From Chalara sp. BL73 (taxonomy: Eukaryota; Ascomycota; Leotiomycetes; Helotiales), in NCBI GenBank assembly GCA_918026815.1, contig CAKJVC010000150.1, forward strand, positions 744,001 to 808,000: a stretch of DNA of 64,000 bases. The letters are read 5' to 3'. The translations under genes were made by a program, and so were the position numbers. Shown one piece after another: positions 21,302-34,938 of this stretch. The notes under the pieces are model-generated. The model worked only from the letters and a program-made list of their open reading frames with translations. It did not search any database and was not told where the DNA came from. Position 1 is the stretch's first letter, and every line of letters begins with the position of its first letter.

Positions 21302-22699
21302 CTATAAAAGCTCATCCTTGCCCAAGAAATTGGCCATCGGATCATTGACAATAGCGCGTTTCCGTCGGTAACTATCCATATCCTCTTCCGAAACACCTCC
21401 TTTCATTTCCTCAATGGTGCGTTTCTTGACGGCTGAGCTCACAGTATCTTTTGGTTGCTCAGACTGAGGTGTCTCCACAGGCTGTTCCTCTTCATAGACT
21501 CCACCAAGTCGAAGACGATCTGCCATTTCGAAGGCTCTCTTGCCTTCTTCACCTGTACAATAGCTGTTTTTGATCATCGAGTGACAGCAGGCATAACCCC
21601 ACTGAAAATTAGACCACCAGCTACCCCAGACAGATGTATGATTCTTAATCAGTACATCTTCTGCGTACTTAGACTTCGCAACAACTTTAGGAGCACCCTT
21701 CACCGCACCTGACTCATCGTACTCTACATATAGCTCGGAATCGACAACAGCAGCGTTTCGAAGCCTAGTAGCTGCAGAGCTAACTTCTCCGCCACCATAT
21801 TTTTCCAGTAACATCTTCTTGTGCGCCGTCCGCTTGGCTTCGGCCTCCTCCTTCTCCTTTCGCCGATAATACTCTCCAGACGTTGGATTTGCCTGCAGAT
21901 GGAGATTCGTATCCCCACTCTTCTCTTGCGATTCCCATGCATACTTCTGAGCCTTTTCAAACTCGCCAGCATCTCCGGAGGCCCGCATGAACCCTTCTTC
22001 TGCCACAAGAGCAGCAGCTTTATCTGCCGTAGCCCCACTGTCAACCATAGCTCTCGTCTTGGGGTCGTACTTTGCAGAGTCCAGATCTAAGTTTAGCAAG
22101 TATTTAGCCGTATCCTCCCGAATTCGTAACTGTCTCGTGGCAGTGCTTTGTTTTCTGCCCATATCAGACTCCTCGGCGTACTTCTCACCATCTTCTCCGC
22201 CTTCAGCCTCGTCTTCGCCATCATTTATTTTTGCTGCTTGGGCCTTCTTCAGGTCTTCAAACTGGTTGCGGTCCTCGATCACAGCCATGTAATCTCTCGC
22301 ATCGTATCCATTCCACCTGTCTCTTTTCGCATCCCAGCCTAGTTTGACATCCTGAATCACTTCGTCCGCTTGTATATCTTTGCCTGTCCACTTCGCGCCT
22401 TTGGCTCTTGGTCGGCTCAGACATTCTTTGGTCTTATGGGTCATGGCACCGCAGTTTTCGCATGCGCCTTTGCGAAACTTTGTTGCGGCTGGGCCAGCTT
22501 TCTTCCCCCTGTCGTACCATTTTGACTGGTCTGCTTGTGCTTTCTGTAGACGCTGATGCTCTAAGTAATCATTCTGGTCGTCATCTTCGCCGATATAGAA
22601 GGGTTTCTTGGAAATGAAGGATGGAATATATTCATTCGCCTCCTTATTCGCCACTGAAGGAGGGTCGGGCTTTCGAGGTTGTGTTCCAGCCGGAGGCAT
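21302..22699 (-). CDS. SLU7: Pre-mRNA-splicing factor SLU7
   Basis: One intronless frame of 465 residues. The N-terminus ([14 protein letters not shown]) and the CCHC zinc knuckle [14 protein letters not shown] at about residues 78-91 are diagnostic, followed by CLSRPR and [17 protein letters not shown]. The middle has [15 protein letters not shown], and further on the ANPTSGEYY block and SVWGSWW with [15 protein letters not shown] near the C-terminus. SLU7 works in the second catalytic step of splicing, helping to choose the 3' splice site. The length is close to that of other fungal orthologues and the zinc ligands are intact. It starts about 310 bp from the divergent REV3 gene, so the two probably share a regulatory region (22700-23007). 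Confidence 0.93.
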   Translation of the reverse strand: MPPAGTQPRKPDPPSVANKEANEYIPSFISKKPFYIGEDDDQNDYLEHQRLQKAQADQSKWYDRGKKAGPAATKFRKGACENCGAMTHKTKECLSRPRAKGAKWTGKDIQADEVIQDVKLGWDAKRDRWNGYDARDYMAVIEDRNQFEDLKKAQAAKINDGEDEAEGGEDGEKYAEESDMGRKQSTATRQLRIREDTAKYLLNLDLDSAKYDPKTRAMVDSGATADKAAALVAEEGFMRASGDAGEFEKAQKYAWESQEKSGDTNLHLQANPTSGEYYRRKEKEEAEAKRTAHKKMLLEKYGGGEVSSAATRLRNAAVVDSELYVEYDESGAVKGAPKVVAKSKYAEDVLIKNHTSVWGSWWSNFQWGYACCHSMIKNSYCTGEEGKRAFEMADRLRLGGVYEEEQPVETPQSEQPKDTVSSAVKKRTIEEMKGGVSEEDMDSYRRKRAIVNDPMANFLGKDELL

Positions 22700-23007
22700 G
22701 TTGGAAAGTATGGTCAGACAAGGTACAATGTCTTTACCAAACTGGAATTTGTAGAAGCACAGAGAGCCTTCTTCTTGGTGTCAATGGTCTGGCGAATGTC
22801 TGTTTAGGGGCCTTGATATTTAGGCATCCATTGATTAACCTTGCAGTAACCACCTGATTTCGTGTCCTGGAACGCGTTGCTCGCAAATCATACACAATTA
22901 ATCGCCAAAGTCACCACCAAATAGGCGCAATATAATTGCTGTTTACTAATGATGTTTGTGTTATCATATGTTTACTCCTGCCTAGCAGGCTAAATTTTCT
23001 TGTCGAT

Positions 23008-26000
23008 ATGGACCTCTTCCGCGTGCGTCTCAATTGCGTGGATCATTATCAAGCAACACCAACCAAATTCGATCCTCTGCTTCGTAGCAATGTCCAGCTC
23101 TCGCAGCTTGACAAAGAACCAAAAGTTCCAATAATACGGGTGTTTGGTGCTACAGAGACTGGGCAAAAGGTTTGCGCACATATTCATGGTGCCTTTCCTT
23201 ATCTGTACATTGAATACACAGAAAGCTTGAATCCGGACGATGGTCTGTTCACTGGACATCAGTCCTGGCCATTGCGCTAATGGTATAATAGTTGGGACGT
23301 ATATCCATCGTTTGCACCTTTCTATCGACTACGCGCTTGCAGTTAGCTATAGGCGCAATGTTTATGATGAGAAAGCCAAATTCGTTGCACGAATTACCCT
23401 AGTTAAAGGGATACCGTTTTATGGTTTCCACGTCGGCTACAAGTATTACCTGAAAATATACATGCTAAATCCTATGGTTATGACTCGACTTGGAGATGTC
23501 TTACGTCAAGGCGTTGTCATGAAGAAAGTGTTTCAGCCATTGGAAGCACATCTTCAATATCTCTTACAGTGGATGACAGACTTCAATCTCTATGGATGTG
23601 GTTATATTGATTGTAGTAGAGTGTCCTTTCGACTACCAGTTCCAGCGTACGACGAGCTGACAAACCTTTCCCATCTCTGGCATGACCGTTCTATTCCTTC
23701 GGAATTCACGACTGATGATGCATCTCTCCCACGCGTGAGTCATTGCTCGATTGAAATCGACCTTTGCGTGCAAGATATTTTGAACAGGCATGATATCAAA
23801 CCGCGGCCCCTTCACCACAACTTTATTGAGCGCCTGAATCCGCTTCCTCCAAATGAAAAGTTGGTTCACAGCATGGCTGGCTTATGGCGCGACGAAACTC
23901 GTCGGCGTAAGTCTACGATGTCCAACCCGAATCCAGAAAGCAGTCCCTTTCCAGCGGAGGTCATGATATCCATGTCAGCCGATCCACGGAACACACAGCT
24001 TGGAGGCTGGATTCATGAAGAAGAGTATCGAGAGAAGGTCATGGCTCTCATTGCAGATGAAAAGAGCACGAGCGATGAGAGTCAAGTATCATTCAAAACA
24101 TTTGTTCAACCAATACCTTTCGATTCAGTAGTCAAGACTAGCTTCGAGTCTGTTGAGGATCTCTTCCCTGAAAATTTGCGTCCTGTGCTCGGGTTGACCC
24201 CCAATACAGATGATAATCATGCAGAAGAGATTGGAGATAGAGATGTTGACGAGAAACAAATCCAAGGATTTCGTCCTAACGATAATGAAGATAATGATTA
24301 TTTTTACGATTCTGACGAAGAACTCCAGAAGAAAATGGAGTTGGCACAGCGAAAACAAGGGGACACTGCTGAGTTAAAGCATCCTGACCTAGAAGATGCC
24401 GGCTTTGGCGAAGAGCATTCGAACGAGGAAGGAACTGTCGCAAAACTGGCTGACGCACTGAATTATTCAGCTGCCCCTGGTCAAGACCCCACCGAAGGTT
24501 TTCTCAAAAACGCCGAAAAGCACGATTTGTCTAATTCTTGTGACGCATCTCATCCTTCAGAAAATGGGATTCATCGTATTCTAGCTAGTAGTTCGCAGGC
24601 GCAGCCCCCACCTGGGCATTTGAAGCGGCACGAACCACCCACTACATATGGTGAGCAGCTTCAGAAACGGCTGAAAGCTGAAGAACCTAGGGTTGAAACC
24701 GAACACTCCGATCTTCTCATCCCGCCTCGCAATGTGAAAGATTTTACTGGTGTCATGCCCAAAGAGCCCCAAGACGTCGTACCTCTTGAGTCGGAGAATT
24801 GGCCTCGGAAGTCTAGGAAACCAACCGTAAATAGGCCTCATGTCATACCTGCTCTAGGAGTCAAGAATCCCCTGCAGGATCCGCCTATAGTTATTGAGAG
24901 ACCAACAACACCACTTCATTTTCCCATCGTAAAAGATCCGTATGATCTCGACACAATACTTAGACTAAGCCAAAAGAATACCTCACAATCTAGTCCACTA
25001 GAAAGCAAGAAACGTGTCTCTTTTGATCCGTTGGTGAAAATATCAGATGCTCATGATTTAGTCGTTTTTGAGCAACAATCGAGACTTTCATCTACTGCCA
25101 CAAGGTCCACCAGTTCATTATCTTTAATTCTCAAGGATCTCCAGGAAGAATTTGATGCAAATAGATGTGGCATTTTGGTTCTGCAAGACCCAGCTCCATC
25201 TAATCTTACTGTCTCATCAACAATGGATCAGTTTAATCTTCCAAGCGTAATATATCAGGATGCATTCTATAGTAAGGAAGCTGACGTACCTGACCGGCCC
25301 AGGGAATGGGCAGGGCGAGAGTTCAAGCTTGAAAGTTTGTCGGTCCCTTTCCTTCCCATATTCGACCCTACCGGGAGCTCCAAGGCAACCTTTGGAGAGC
25401 GGCCAGGCATAGTAGTAGATAGACTTAGAGAGGAAAGAGTCTCTGCGCATCGACGAAAGTCTTGCAATCTTCGAAGCTGGGAGCTTATAGAGCCCCCGCC
25501 AACATTCTCAGAAGTGGAGTTGTGGTATCAAGACAGACAGTCTGAGTATACTACAAGCGAAATTAAAACTCAACTACCTCGTCGACCTTTCCGAAGTCCT
25601 GGAAGAAGGCGCCTGTCCCAGATCGACGGCCCTACTCAGAAGAACGAACATGGCTTTAAATATACTCAAAATCAAGTTTCAAATATTATTCAACACGAGG
25701 CACAATATATGAGTACAATGAGCCTGGAATTGCACGTCAATACAAGAGGTGGCCTTGTACCAAACCCAGAGGAGGACGAAGTGCAATGTTTGTTCTGGTG
25801 CTTGCAAACAACTGAAGAAGTTTTTGATCCGGACGGTTCTGCAGACGGCACCTGTCTAGGGATTGTTGTTCTCTCCGAGGATGGGTCAATCGCTACCAAC
25901 ATCTCCCGAGAAGTAACTTTGGAAGTACAAGAAGAGTCATCTGAGCTTGATCTCATGATTCGAATGGTTGAGATCGTCAAGAATTATGACCCTGATATTC

Positions 26001-28267
26001 TGACCGGTTATGAAGTCCATGGTGGATCATGGGGATATCTTATTGAACGAGCCCGCCTCAAGTATGACTACAACTTATGCGATGAATTCTCCCGGATGAA
26101 AACCCAGTCACATGGACGCTTTGGTAAAGACAACGATAAGTGGGGATTCAATAATACATCAACTATTCGCATCACAGGTCGTCACATGATAAATATATGG
26201 CGAGCAATGCGGAGCGAACTCAATCTCCTGCAATACACGATTGAGAATGTTACGTTTCATTTGCTGCATCGCCGCATTCCTCATTTTTCTTGGGCTGATT
26301 TGACAAGGTGGTATTGCAATGGCAAAGCCCGAGATTTGGCCAAAGTCCTCAAATACTACTTAACGCGCGCTCAACTTGACCTAGAAATTCTTGAGAAGAA
26401 CGAACTCATCTCAAGAACTAGCGAGCAAGCACGTCTGTTGGGTGTGGACTTCTTTTCCGTCTTCTCGCGGGGATCGCAATTTAAAGTTGAATCGTTGATG
26501 TTCAGAATAGCGAAACCAGAGAACTTTATTCTTGTATCTCCTAGCAGAAAACAAGTCGGAGGTCAAAACGCTCTGGAATGTTTACCCCTTGTCATGGAGC
26601 CTCAGAGTGCTTTCTACAACAGCCCTCTTCTGGTCCTTGATTTCCAAAGCCTATATCCTAGTGTCATGATCGCTTACAATTATTGCTATTCTACATTTCT
26701 TGGTAGAGTGGTTAATTGGCGAGGCATCAATAAGATGGGCTTCACTGAGTTTAGACGACAACAAAGGCTGCTTGAACTCCTCAAAGATCATATCAATATA
26801 GCTCCAAATGGAATGATGTACACTAGGCCTGAGATCCGAAAATCGCTTCTTGCGAAGATGCTAAGCGAGATCTTAGAGACTCGAGTTATGGTTAAGAGTG
26901 GTATGAAGGTCGACAAAGATGATAAAGCTCTGCAACGTTTACTCAATAATAGGCAATTGGCCTTGAAGTTGATCGCAAATGTTACTTATGGTTACACGTC
27001 CGCATCTTTCTCAGGCCGCATGCCATGCTCTGAGATCGCTGATAGCATCGTGCAGACTGCACGGGAGACTCTTGAAAAGGCCGTTGCACTTATTCATTCT
27101 GTCAATCGCTGGGGTGCTGAAGTAGTTTATGGCGACACAGACAGCCTCTTTATTTATCTGAAGGGGCGAACGAAGGACCAAGCATTTGATATCGGCGAAG
27201 AAATTGCAAAGACAGTCACGAACATGAACCCACGGCCCGTGAAGCTCAAATTCGAGAAGGTATATCACCCATGTGTTTTACTTGCGAAGAAGCGCTACGT
27301 AGGTTTCAAGTATGAGCACAGAAACCAAACAGAGCCAGACTTTGACGCGAAAGGTATTGAGACAGTCCGCCGAGACGGCACCCCAGCGGAGCAAAAAATT
27401 GAAGAAAAGGCGCTGAAGATATTGTTCAGAACGTCTGACCTCAGTCAAGTCAAGAACTATTTTCAAAATCAGTGCGATAAAATCATGAGGGGTTCAGTCT
27501 CTATCCAAGACTTCTGCTTTGCGAAAGAGGTTAGGCTAGGTACATATAGCGATAAAGGTCCCCCACCTCCTGGTGCCCTTATTAGTACTAAGCGGATGCT
27601 GGAGGACACTCGAGCAGAACCCCAGTATGGAGAGCGTGTTCCGTATGTTGTTATAACTGGGGCACCGGGGGCAAGACTGATTGATCGATGTGTTGCTCCA
27701 GAAGAGCTTCTGGAAAATGACCATAGCGAACTCGATGCTGAGTACTACATCTCGAAAAATTTGATTCCTCCACTAGAGAGAATATTTAATCTTGTGGGAG
27801 CGAATGTGCGGAACTGGTATGATGAAATGCCTAAAGTCCAGCGAATCCGCAAAATTGATGTAAGCATACATATTCAACGACCTTCGAGGGATAGCGGCGT
27901 AAGCAAGAAAACTCTGGAATCATATATGAAGTCATCCTCTTGTTTGGTGTGCCGCGAAAAGCTCGAAACAGAGTCTTCCGTCTGTCTCAACTGTTCGATG
28001 GACGAGCCTCTCTCCCTCTTGACACTAGTCAACAGGTTGAACATTGAAGAGCGGAAGCTCGTGGATCTCGAGAAAGTTTGTAGGAGTTGCTCGGAGATAT
28101 CACCTCTAGATGAGGTCAAATGCGACAGCAAAGACTGTCCCGTCTTCTACACCAGAATGCGACAAAGGAGCCGTTTGAAGACGGAAAGAGTCACAATTGA
28201 GCCTGCAATGGCATGTCTGTCAAGGAGCATTTCAGCCATGGAAGACCCCAAATATTTGGATTGGTGA
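23008..28267 (+). CDS. REV3: DNA polymerase zeta catalytic subunit
   Basis: Two exons, 23008..23242 and 23292..28267, encode 1736 residues. The 49-nt intron (GTCTGT..AATAG, branch GCTAAT) restores VGTYIHRLHLSIDYALAVSY. The N-terminal block VRLNCVDHYQA is typical of Rev3, so the Met at 23008 is preferred over the in-frame Met at 22936. A long, poorly conserved middle follows (about 250-850). Then come the exonuclease-like region and the family-B polymerase motifs: DFQSLYPSV near 1195, KLIANVTYGYTSASFSGR near 1305, and YGDTDSLF near 1357 with its two catalytic aspartates. Two Cys clusters close the protein (CLVCREK with CLNC, then CRSC to KDCP), the second of which binds a 4Fe-4S cluster and accessory subunits in the family. 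Pol zeta extends DNA past lesions and is a source of mutation. Everything needed for activity appears intact. Confidence 0.95.
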
Positions 28268-30812
28268 TCCGAATTTTGGCTTTAAGAAGGTACTGGTTAT
28301 CTATTTAGATTTGCATAGCGATGGAGTAGATGGGTATCCATGTCCCACATGGAGTGGAAGGAATAAGGCATTAGATTTGGGTACAGGAAATACCGTGGAA
28401 CGTTAAGGCACAACACGGTATACTGCAGTGAACGGTTATGAGGAGATTATGATACCGTGGAATACTAATAAGTCATGCTCCTATTGCCGACTTATATCAT
28501 GTATTAACGAGTGCACACGGGTCTCCGATTTTGTCTTTAACTATTGTATGTACATAGTTCCATAATTGAAGTGTATATACCACCAGAATCATGGGAGTCA
28601 GCTACTGAACGGGCTTAGTAAATCGCGGCACCAGGACCTAAGTTTGTTAGAGTATATTTAGCCGCAAGTTTGTATCGAAAGTTATTCCCCTTACGTAGTT
28701 GCATGGTACGTTTCTTAGTTGGAAAAGAGTCTATGTTTGTATAAACAGCGACTTGTCCGAAGTGACAGACAGGCCATATAATGGCCCATACCATCCGCAG
28801 AACCTTCTCTTGGCGGCAGACATTGCAGGGTATCTAATGAGACCCAATTGTTTCCTTTGACAATCACTACACAACCATCCACATCATACCCTGCGCTTAC
28901 TGAGAGATTTTCCAGATGCGGTGGATGTGATGTGAGTTACCGATGGTACCTTTCTTTCCTGGACGTAGCGCAGAGCCAAGTAGTTAGGATGGCGGATGAT
29001 CCCTGGTCGCCTTCTCGCTGTTGCGTTTTTATTGTATGTTTGCATCCCTTTATGTTGGACTTTTTAACGTCCCTCCCTGTGTAGGAGAAACCCGCTGTGC
29101 CAAGAAAAACAATAAATACTCTGACTTTGAACAACTCAAACCTTTGTTGTATATCATTTTTTTTATAAAGTTTTGTATAAGCCGCATGCTTTAGCTATTT
29201 ATATAAATATTAAAACTACTTTTAACAAAAAAATTACATTTGCACCATCGCATTTGTGTTTAATTTGTGTGAGCTTTTGTTAAAAGTATAAACAGATTTT
29301 TTCTCACCACAGCACTACTATCAAGCTTGTGCTACTGTTAAAACTTATAAACAATTTACTTCCGACTTTCAGTGTCTCGCCTCAATGCTAAGTAGTTATT
29401 ATCAATCTTGCGGCTGTTGTTATGCGCGATGTTAAGTAGATCAAAAGCTGCTTTTTATGGTTAATAACAATCTGAAGCTCTTTGAGAAGATCACAAGAAG
29501 GGTCCATAATTTCAACATAGGAAGACAAAGCAATGGGCAAAATTTATTGGCCAAAGGAAACCTATTACAGAGCATGGCGGACCCCACGGAGTAGTGCTCG
29601 GAGATTCTCCAGGATATGTCATAACCGGGACTAAAAAGCTTGATCCTTAGTAGGGGATCCTGGCTCAGCAGAGTTCCCCGGCCTCAGCCTACGTCCTGTT
29701 TGCTACTCACAACTGCCACTCCATCACCAAAAAGCCTCGGATCACAAGAAAATGACAGAGTGGGGCGAATGAGGCCTCTTGAGGGCAGTGAGCTATGTAG
29801 TTGCCAACATCTCCCGCTGCAACTTTCCTCGCCGACGATCGAGAAATGGTGGCGCGATAGGCTAACCCTACTGCTCACTCATGCCCTACATGCCCCTATC
29901 CACTACTACGCGCAACTATCTTGTAGAGGTCAGCTCAGATGATCTTCTTCATACATGAAGCCACGAGGCGCGAACGTGTCGTATCCGGTTTGCCGTGCCC
30001 GCTATATGAATCCGCCTCTCAAATCGTGCTACGTCGGCGATCTCTATGCAATTCTTGATCATCAGACTTCATCCTTCCGCTCATGTCAGAACCGTGGAGG
30101 AGCCGCATCCGAGATCAGACGGCTCTGCTTGCCTGCAATCACTAATATTCTTCTCCGGCCAGAATTCCTTTGGCTCGTGCATTCCTTCCAGTAACAGGAT
30201 ATTGCGCCATAGTGGCAGTGGTGTAAACTGGACAAGGTAGGCTGTATCTTCTTAAGAATCTCAGTGCATACTTTTGCTATTTTTAGGAGGTTTTTGAAAT
30301 TCTTGCGTACCTTTATTCCTGGATTTTTGTGATAGTCTTACCTTTCTGCTCAAATCGTTGCGTCGTTGCGCCACCTGCTCTTGCCCCTCCGCATCGAGTA
30401 CAATGGACTGAGATGTGGCAAAAATAAACGATTCAATATTCACGAGTGACAAGGCGCATATACATATGAATCCCTGTGGCCTGCGACCTCGCAATGCTTA
30501 TGTTCAATTCCATCAGCTAACTTGATCTACTCTGCTTTCTTGAACTGGCTGGATCTCATCGCCTTGAGGTAAAGGATACGTTGGTCTTCTTGTGACAACT
30601 GAAGTTCTCTGTGGATCAGTCGATTCGCTCAGTGGCACATCAGTATTGACAACGGTCGTGACAGGCACTAGCTCAGCCCTTAAGTCTTGGCTAGAGTTTG
30701 CGGACCCCCTTTCTACTTTATCAGTGTTGGATCTTGTTGGTCCAACTTTTTTCTTGGCTAGAAAGATTGCTCCTAGAAATGATGTTAGGCGAAATTTGAT
30801 GAAATGGGTAAT
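28268..30812. other. Gene-poor region with strongly AT-rich core
   Basis: No gene recognised. From about 29150 to 29560 the sequence is very AT-rich with no sustained frame on either strand, as seen for old repeats degraded by C-to-T mutation. Frames around 28848-29084 and 29640-30194 are open but not protein-like. Confidence 0.5.
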
Positions 30813-32100
30813 TCACGAACGTATTTTTGATGCTACATGAGAAATAGGACCTGCTACCCTGCGTGAAAGAGGGTTGACTACTTGATTTACTGTGTTGAAC
30901 AAGTCCCGTATGATCCGGTTTATAAACCAGGGCAGGAGAATGCGAAATAGATTGATAAGTGTCTTTGTAGGGGCTACTCCTTCCACTGCATTCTTTCGTA
31001 TTCGTTCTAGGTCCACTAGTACACAATACGTTAGCATTGTGTTTAACAAAACGTTTAGATTTGTGCCTTTCCCTCACCAAGCAGTGCGCCAAAATAATCA
31101 ACTATAAGAGGGAATATCATGAAGAAGACAAGGATTTGCCCAAATGAGAAGAACGTCTCATTAGATGCTCCGGCCGATAGTCCTGTTGGCCGAAAAATTT
31201 GCGTAAGTTTGCGGTATTGCCAGTTTTGGAAGCCAACGTATCCCACAGTACTGAGAGTGAAGATCATCCAAGCGAATGGGCCGTGGTATCCATTACCATA
31301 CATTGCAATAATCAGTAGAAAAAAGAACGCGAGTGCTGAGCACACAAGTACCACAGCGTTATCTGCGTAACAATTTTTAAAGCAAATATCCACACGTGTC
31401 AATACCAACACCCCGAAGACTGCAAACAATATAAGACTAAGCAAAAAGGCAAAGTCGACCATCTTGAACTTCAGGTCCTTCCTGCGAAGCCTCCCCCTAG
31501 CGGCCGGACTATATAGGTACAGGGCCATAACACTGAGGAACGAGGACCTATCATAATTGGCAACCAGACCGAGAGTTGAGTGCATTGAAACAATACTGTA
31601 AATGACTCGAAAATGATACGGTGATATCTCTTCCCATTTGGAGAACGCAGTGACAATAAAAGCCAGCCCGGCAACATATTGCGAAGTGTATGTATCCCGA
31701 ATGACTTGTTGGCAATGACATCTGTATATGTACCGAGGGGGCGGAGGCTCTTCTCCTGGTTCTCGGCGTGAGGACCCCGATGCCGCCTGGAGCTCTAATA
31801 GTTCGACCTCCTCAGCGGGAGCGCCCGCAACGCCTAGCTGGAGGTCGCCGGATCCTACAGGCGGCAGATACATGCTTATGATTGGAGTTACAATCATGGC
31901 CAAGAAAATGAATACGCTGGTGTGAACAAGAAACGATATAAAGACCTATGTGTAGTTTAGAGGATCGAAAATTCCAGATTCAAGTCGTGAAGTCATACCG
32001 CTTGTCCTGCTATGTCGGGGTTAGGCTCATAGAGAGCATTACAGGGTGGACACACACTCTTGTTTATTGGAGAGTCTAGAAAAGTAAGCGGGTGAGCCAT
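30813..32100 (-). CDS. Multi-pass membrane protein, unknown function
   Basis: Three exons, 32100..31999, 31945..31078 and 31015..30813, encode 390 residues. Both introns (53 and 62 nt) have GT..AG borders, and the second has a perfect TGCTAAC branch site. Splicing joins GALL to VDLERIRKNAVEG. A short hydrophilic N-terminus carries a CPPC pair. About seven hydrophobic helices follow, for example VFISFLVHTSVFIFLAMIV, FAFLLSLILFAVFGVLVL, VVLVCSALAFFFLLIIAMYG and LVFFMIFPLIVDYFGALL. A luminal or cytosolic loop after the first helix is Pro/Glu-rich. I recognise no transport signature. Proteins of this kind are common and unnamed in filamentous ascomycetes. Confidence 0.65.
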
Positions 32101-32837
32101 TGATGATTTTTTCGGTTAGCTTTTTTGATGTCTATTAAGCATCTGACAGTGAGGGGTTCTTATTTTCTTAGGTGGTCGTCCTTGAAATTCTGCGGAGACA
32201 ATTTCTAGCGGATTTCAGGGCTTATTTATAGTAAACAGTTGTTTCTGATATACTGAATGTTTTGGGTGTCCGGCGCTTTTCTGCTTCCAGGAATATTAAG
32301 CGATGTGGCTGCTCTGTATACAGAAAGTTGGCGGTGAATCCCGCGCTAATTTAATAAATTTTCTGGCAGGTGTCATTTAGCTGATCCGATAAAAACATGT
32401 CTGCAGTTCGCTGAAGTACTGGACAAATTTGATGGGACAAAGAGCCTGGGTTTGATTGGAAACGGTCCTTGACATCTTGACTGACAATATAAACCTGACT
32501 GAAGTTGAATTATTTCCCTATTATAAAAAACACTCGCCTATATGCGTAGTCGAATACTTAGTGTCTGCTTTCGGTAATTTACTGCCGTTTAAGGGCTTAA
32601 TACTAGCCAAGTTAAATGTTTATAAACAGCAATTGTTACAGAAGAGGCGTGGTCAGACAGTCACGTGTCAGTTACACGTGATATAGCGCACGGACCTTCG
32701 CTTAAAAGCCATACTTTTCTAACACTTTGGAACCTTTCAACGTAATAAATTACGTTCGCAATGTTGCTTTTACACTTAATTTGCAAAATGTCCTTTTTTA
32801 TCGCGCAACAGAGTTTTTTCACCACATTTTTAACATC
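32101..32837. other. Intergenic, AT-rich
   Basis: The promoter region of the membrane protein gene lies at the left. The rest is AT-rich with short frames and leads to the LTR-like element. Confidence 0.45.
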
Positions 32838-32842
32838 AGCTT

Positions 32843-33007
32843 TGTCACGACACGTGCTGTGGATCTACAGATACAGAGGACAACGGTGGTATCATACGAG
32901 AATCTATAGCTAAGGAAGGAGCTCGAGGAGAGCAAGCTATACATACACGAGGGAGCCTTAGTGGCTCGGCAGCAGGGCACGTGCTCCACCAGGGTCGGGA
33001 CGTGACA
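32843..33007 (+). mobile_element. Solo LTR-like element with 5-bp target duplication
   Basis: 165 bp beginning TGTCAC and ending GTGACA, flanked by the direct repeat AGCTT (32838-32842 and 33008-33012). TG..CA ends with a short inverted repeat and a 5-bp duplication are the marks of a retrotransposon LTR. There is no internal coding region, so this is a solo LTR or a miniature non-autonomous element. Related copies lie at 44763-44934 and 60081-60254. A short frame inside (FLSYRFSYDTTV) is shared with the second copy and is not a gene. Confidence 0.8.
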
Positions 33008-33384
33008 AGCTTTTATTGCTTCTAATACTTTTAAAAGGATCTGCTCCAAGCTTTAAAGCTTTATTACTCCGCTGGGAAATTATTACCAGCCTTGTGGTGC
33101 TGTAGCGCGCAAATTCATGCCGGGTCGCCATGCAAATCGGTACTTTCAATCAAAGTGATCAATAATCCTAGTTAGTGCGAGACGGTACTACACGTCCCGT
33201 ACAATTATTGTAGCGTACTTTATGAGCGAGCTGTACATATATGCGAGCTGCGCACCCCCTACGAAATTCCAATATTTTAACTCAAAATGCCTCAACCAAC
33301 GAATTTCGAAATGATTCACAAAGAAGGCCAAATATCCCTAGTTGTTCAGACCTATAAGGATGGCTAGGGAGAAGAAGCTCATTT

Positions 33385-33767
33385 GCAAGTGCAAGCAACC
33401 GCATGGCATTACTAGATGCCCAGTTCTGTAAATTCGAGTACTAGTCGAGCTCCTGGTAGACTCGACCAACATCTCGAAGCCTTTGAGTCCGGGGTCTATT
33501 GGTCCTCCGCAGATGAAGACTCCGTACCAATTTATGGCGATTAGAATGCTCCAAGGCAAGGGTGACACTTACCAATATGACACCGAGCCATCATTTTACG
33601 TGTTTATAGAGATTTGCATTCGCTTAAGTCTAGTCGAGGAGTTGAAGAATGGTCTCTTTCCAAATTGGGGCGAGCTTTCCACTGGCCTACAAGATCGTAG
33701 CACCATATACGATTCGATTATCCATGCATTTCAAAAGCCTGTCAGCTGTTCAGGAAATGAGCCGTAG
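33385..33767 (+). pseudogene. FunK1-type protein kinase fragment
   Basis: The frame ending at 33767 reads LLVDSTNISKPL, then TPYQFMAIRMLQGKGDTYQ and EPSFYVFIEICIRL. This resembles the part of fungal FunK1 kinases after the catalytic loop, where a TGT-x-FMA-x-x-VL block is followed by DDLES-FYVL-WIC. Upstream, PHGITRCPV, read in another frame with a stop after it, may be the remains of the HG-x-x-HRDIS catalytic loop, with the HRD residues lost. The upstream lobe is absent. This is a decayed fragment and not a working kinase. Confidence 0.45.
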
Positions 33768-34938
33768 GTGGGTGCTTATAGGGGGCAAGGACCTGGGGTC
33801 AGGTTTATGCGGCATGTAAAAAAGGTTTTCTTTCTTTCCTTTTGGCTTACAATGGTTGGGGAAAACTGTGCGATGCAATGATGACAGTAGGGAGCTGGAA
33901 GGGTCTCAATGTCAGTGCAGTGTCTATGGAGCTTGATATCCACACAATAACAATTACAAGGAAAAGGACAGAACTTTTGTTGACTGGCCTTTGGGAATTG
34001 ATTCAGAAATAACTGCTCTAACAAGTTTGATTATTTGTGGCTGCGGTGACAGAGTTGTTGGATGGGTTCGCGGGAGAACTTAGGTATTCAAAAGCAGAGA
34101 CCGACGAGGGAATGGCCTTCAAAATGAGAGCACAAGAGGATTTGGAGGAATTATAAATCAATTCTTTCTCTCTTATACTTCGCATGCGATTAGTAAGCTT
34201 GCCGCTCTTGCTCAGGCGCTAATCACCATCAGCTCAGCCAGCTCGCCTGAGCTTCATGAGCACCCTGAACATCAAGATCGACACTCAGAGCTGGCAACTG
34301 AAAGTCTGGATGCACGCGGCCAATAGCGGGCTTTCGGAGCTGATCTTCATTGCGCATCCTAATGGGATGGCTAAAGATAATAGTAGCTTGGCTCCATTTG
34401 CACTTAATTCAAAGCGGAAGGTGAGCCCGTTGGTCTTCCTTAATGCTTGTAATATGAAGGGGGCGCTCGCGCTAAGTAGGTATTCCTGTCTCGATCTATA
34501 AATGCATTAGTAATGAGGTTTCTCAAAATGCCCTTGGCTATGCTAGCCTATCAAGCTCTCACCTACAGAAGTGGATTTTAAAGTACATGAACGTGACCAA
34601 TTTTCCCGATTTTACAAGCTGCAATTGACTGTATTAACCAGAAATGACCCGGAGAGACCCATATTTGAAATGCACGTTCTAGCTCAACTTTGCATTCTAG
34701 ATTGAGATCTGGATGGGATACGAATATCACAGAACTTGGGGAGGGAATTAGGTATACCGTACCATACTAGTAATTAAGATCAGAAACTGTTGAGTATAGA
34801 GAGAAAGGCGCGAGAACGAAGCAGTACATGGAGTGAAAAACGACAAGGCGCCTTGAATTGTAAAGCAAGGAAGCTGGTATACATACTCGGTATTGTCATC
34901 ACGTGACTCAACTTCTAGGAACGCTCCTTGAGCTCCTT
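33768..34938. other. Intergenic, no recognised gene
   Basis: A frame at 34256-34501 on the plus strand (81 codons) is open but matches nothing I know. The remainder shows no coding character. Confidence 0.4.

Noticed and set aside
22936..23007. Earlier in-frame ATG for REV3
   Set aside because: The extra 24 residues are hydrophobic and not seen in the family. The conserved start block begins directly after the Met at 23008.
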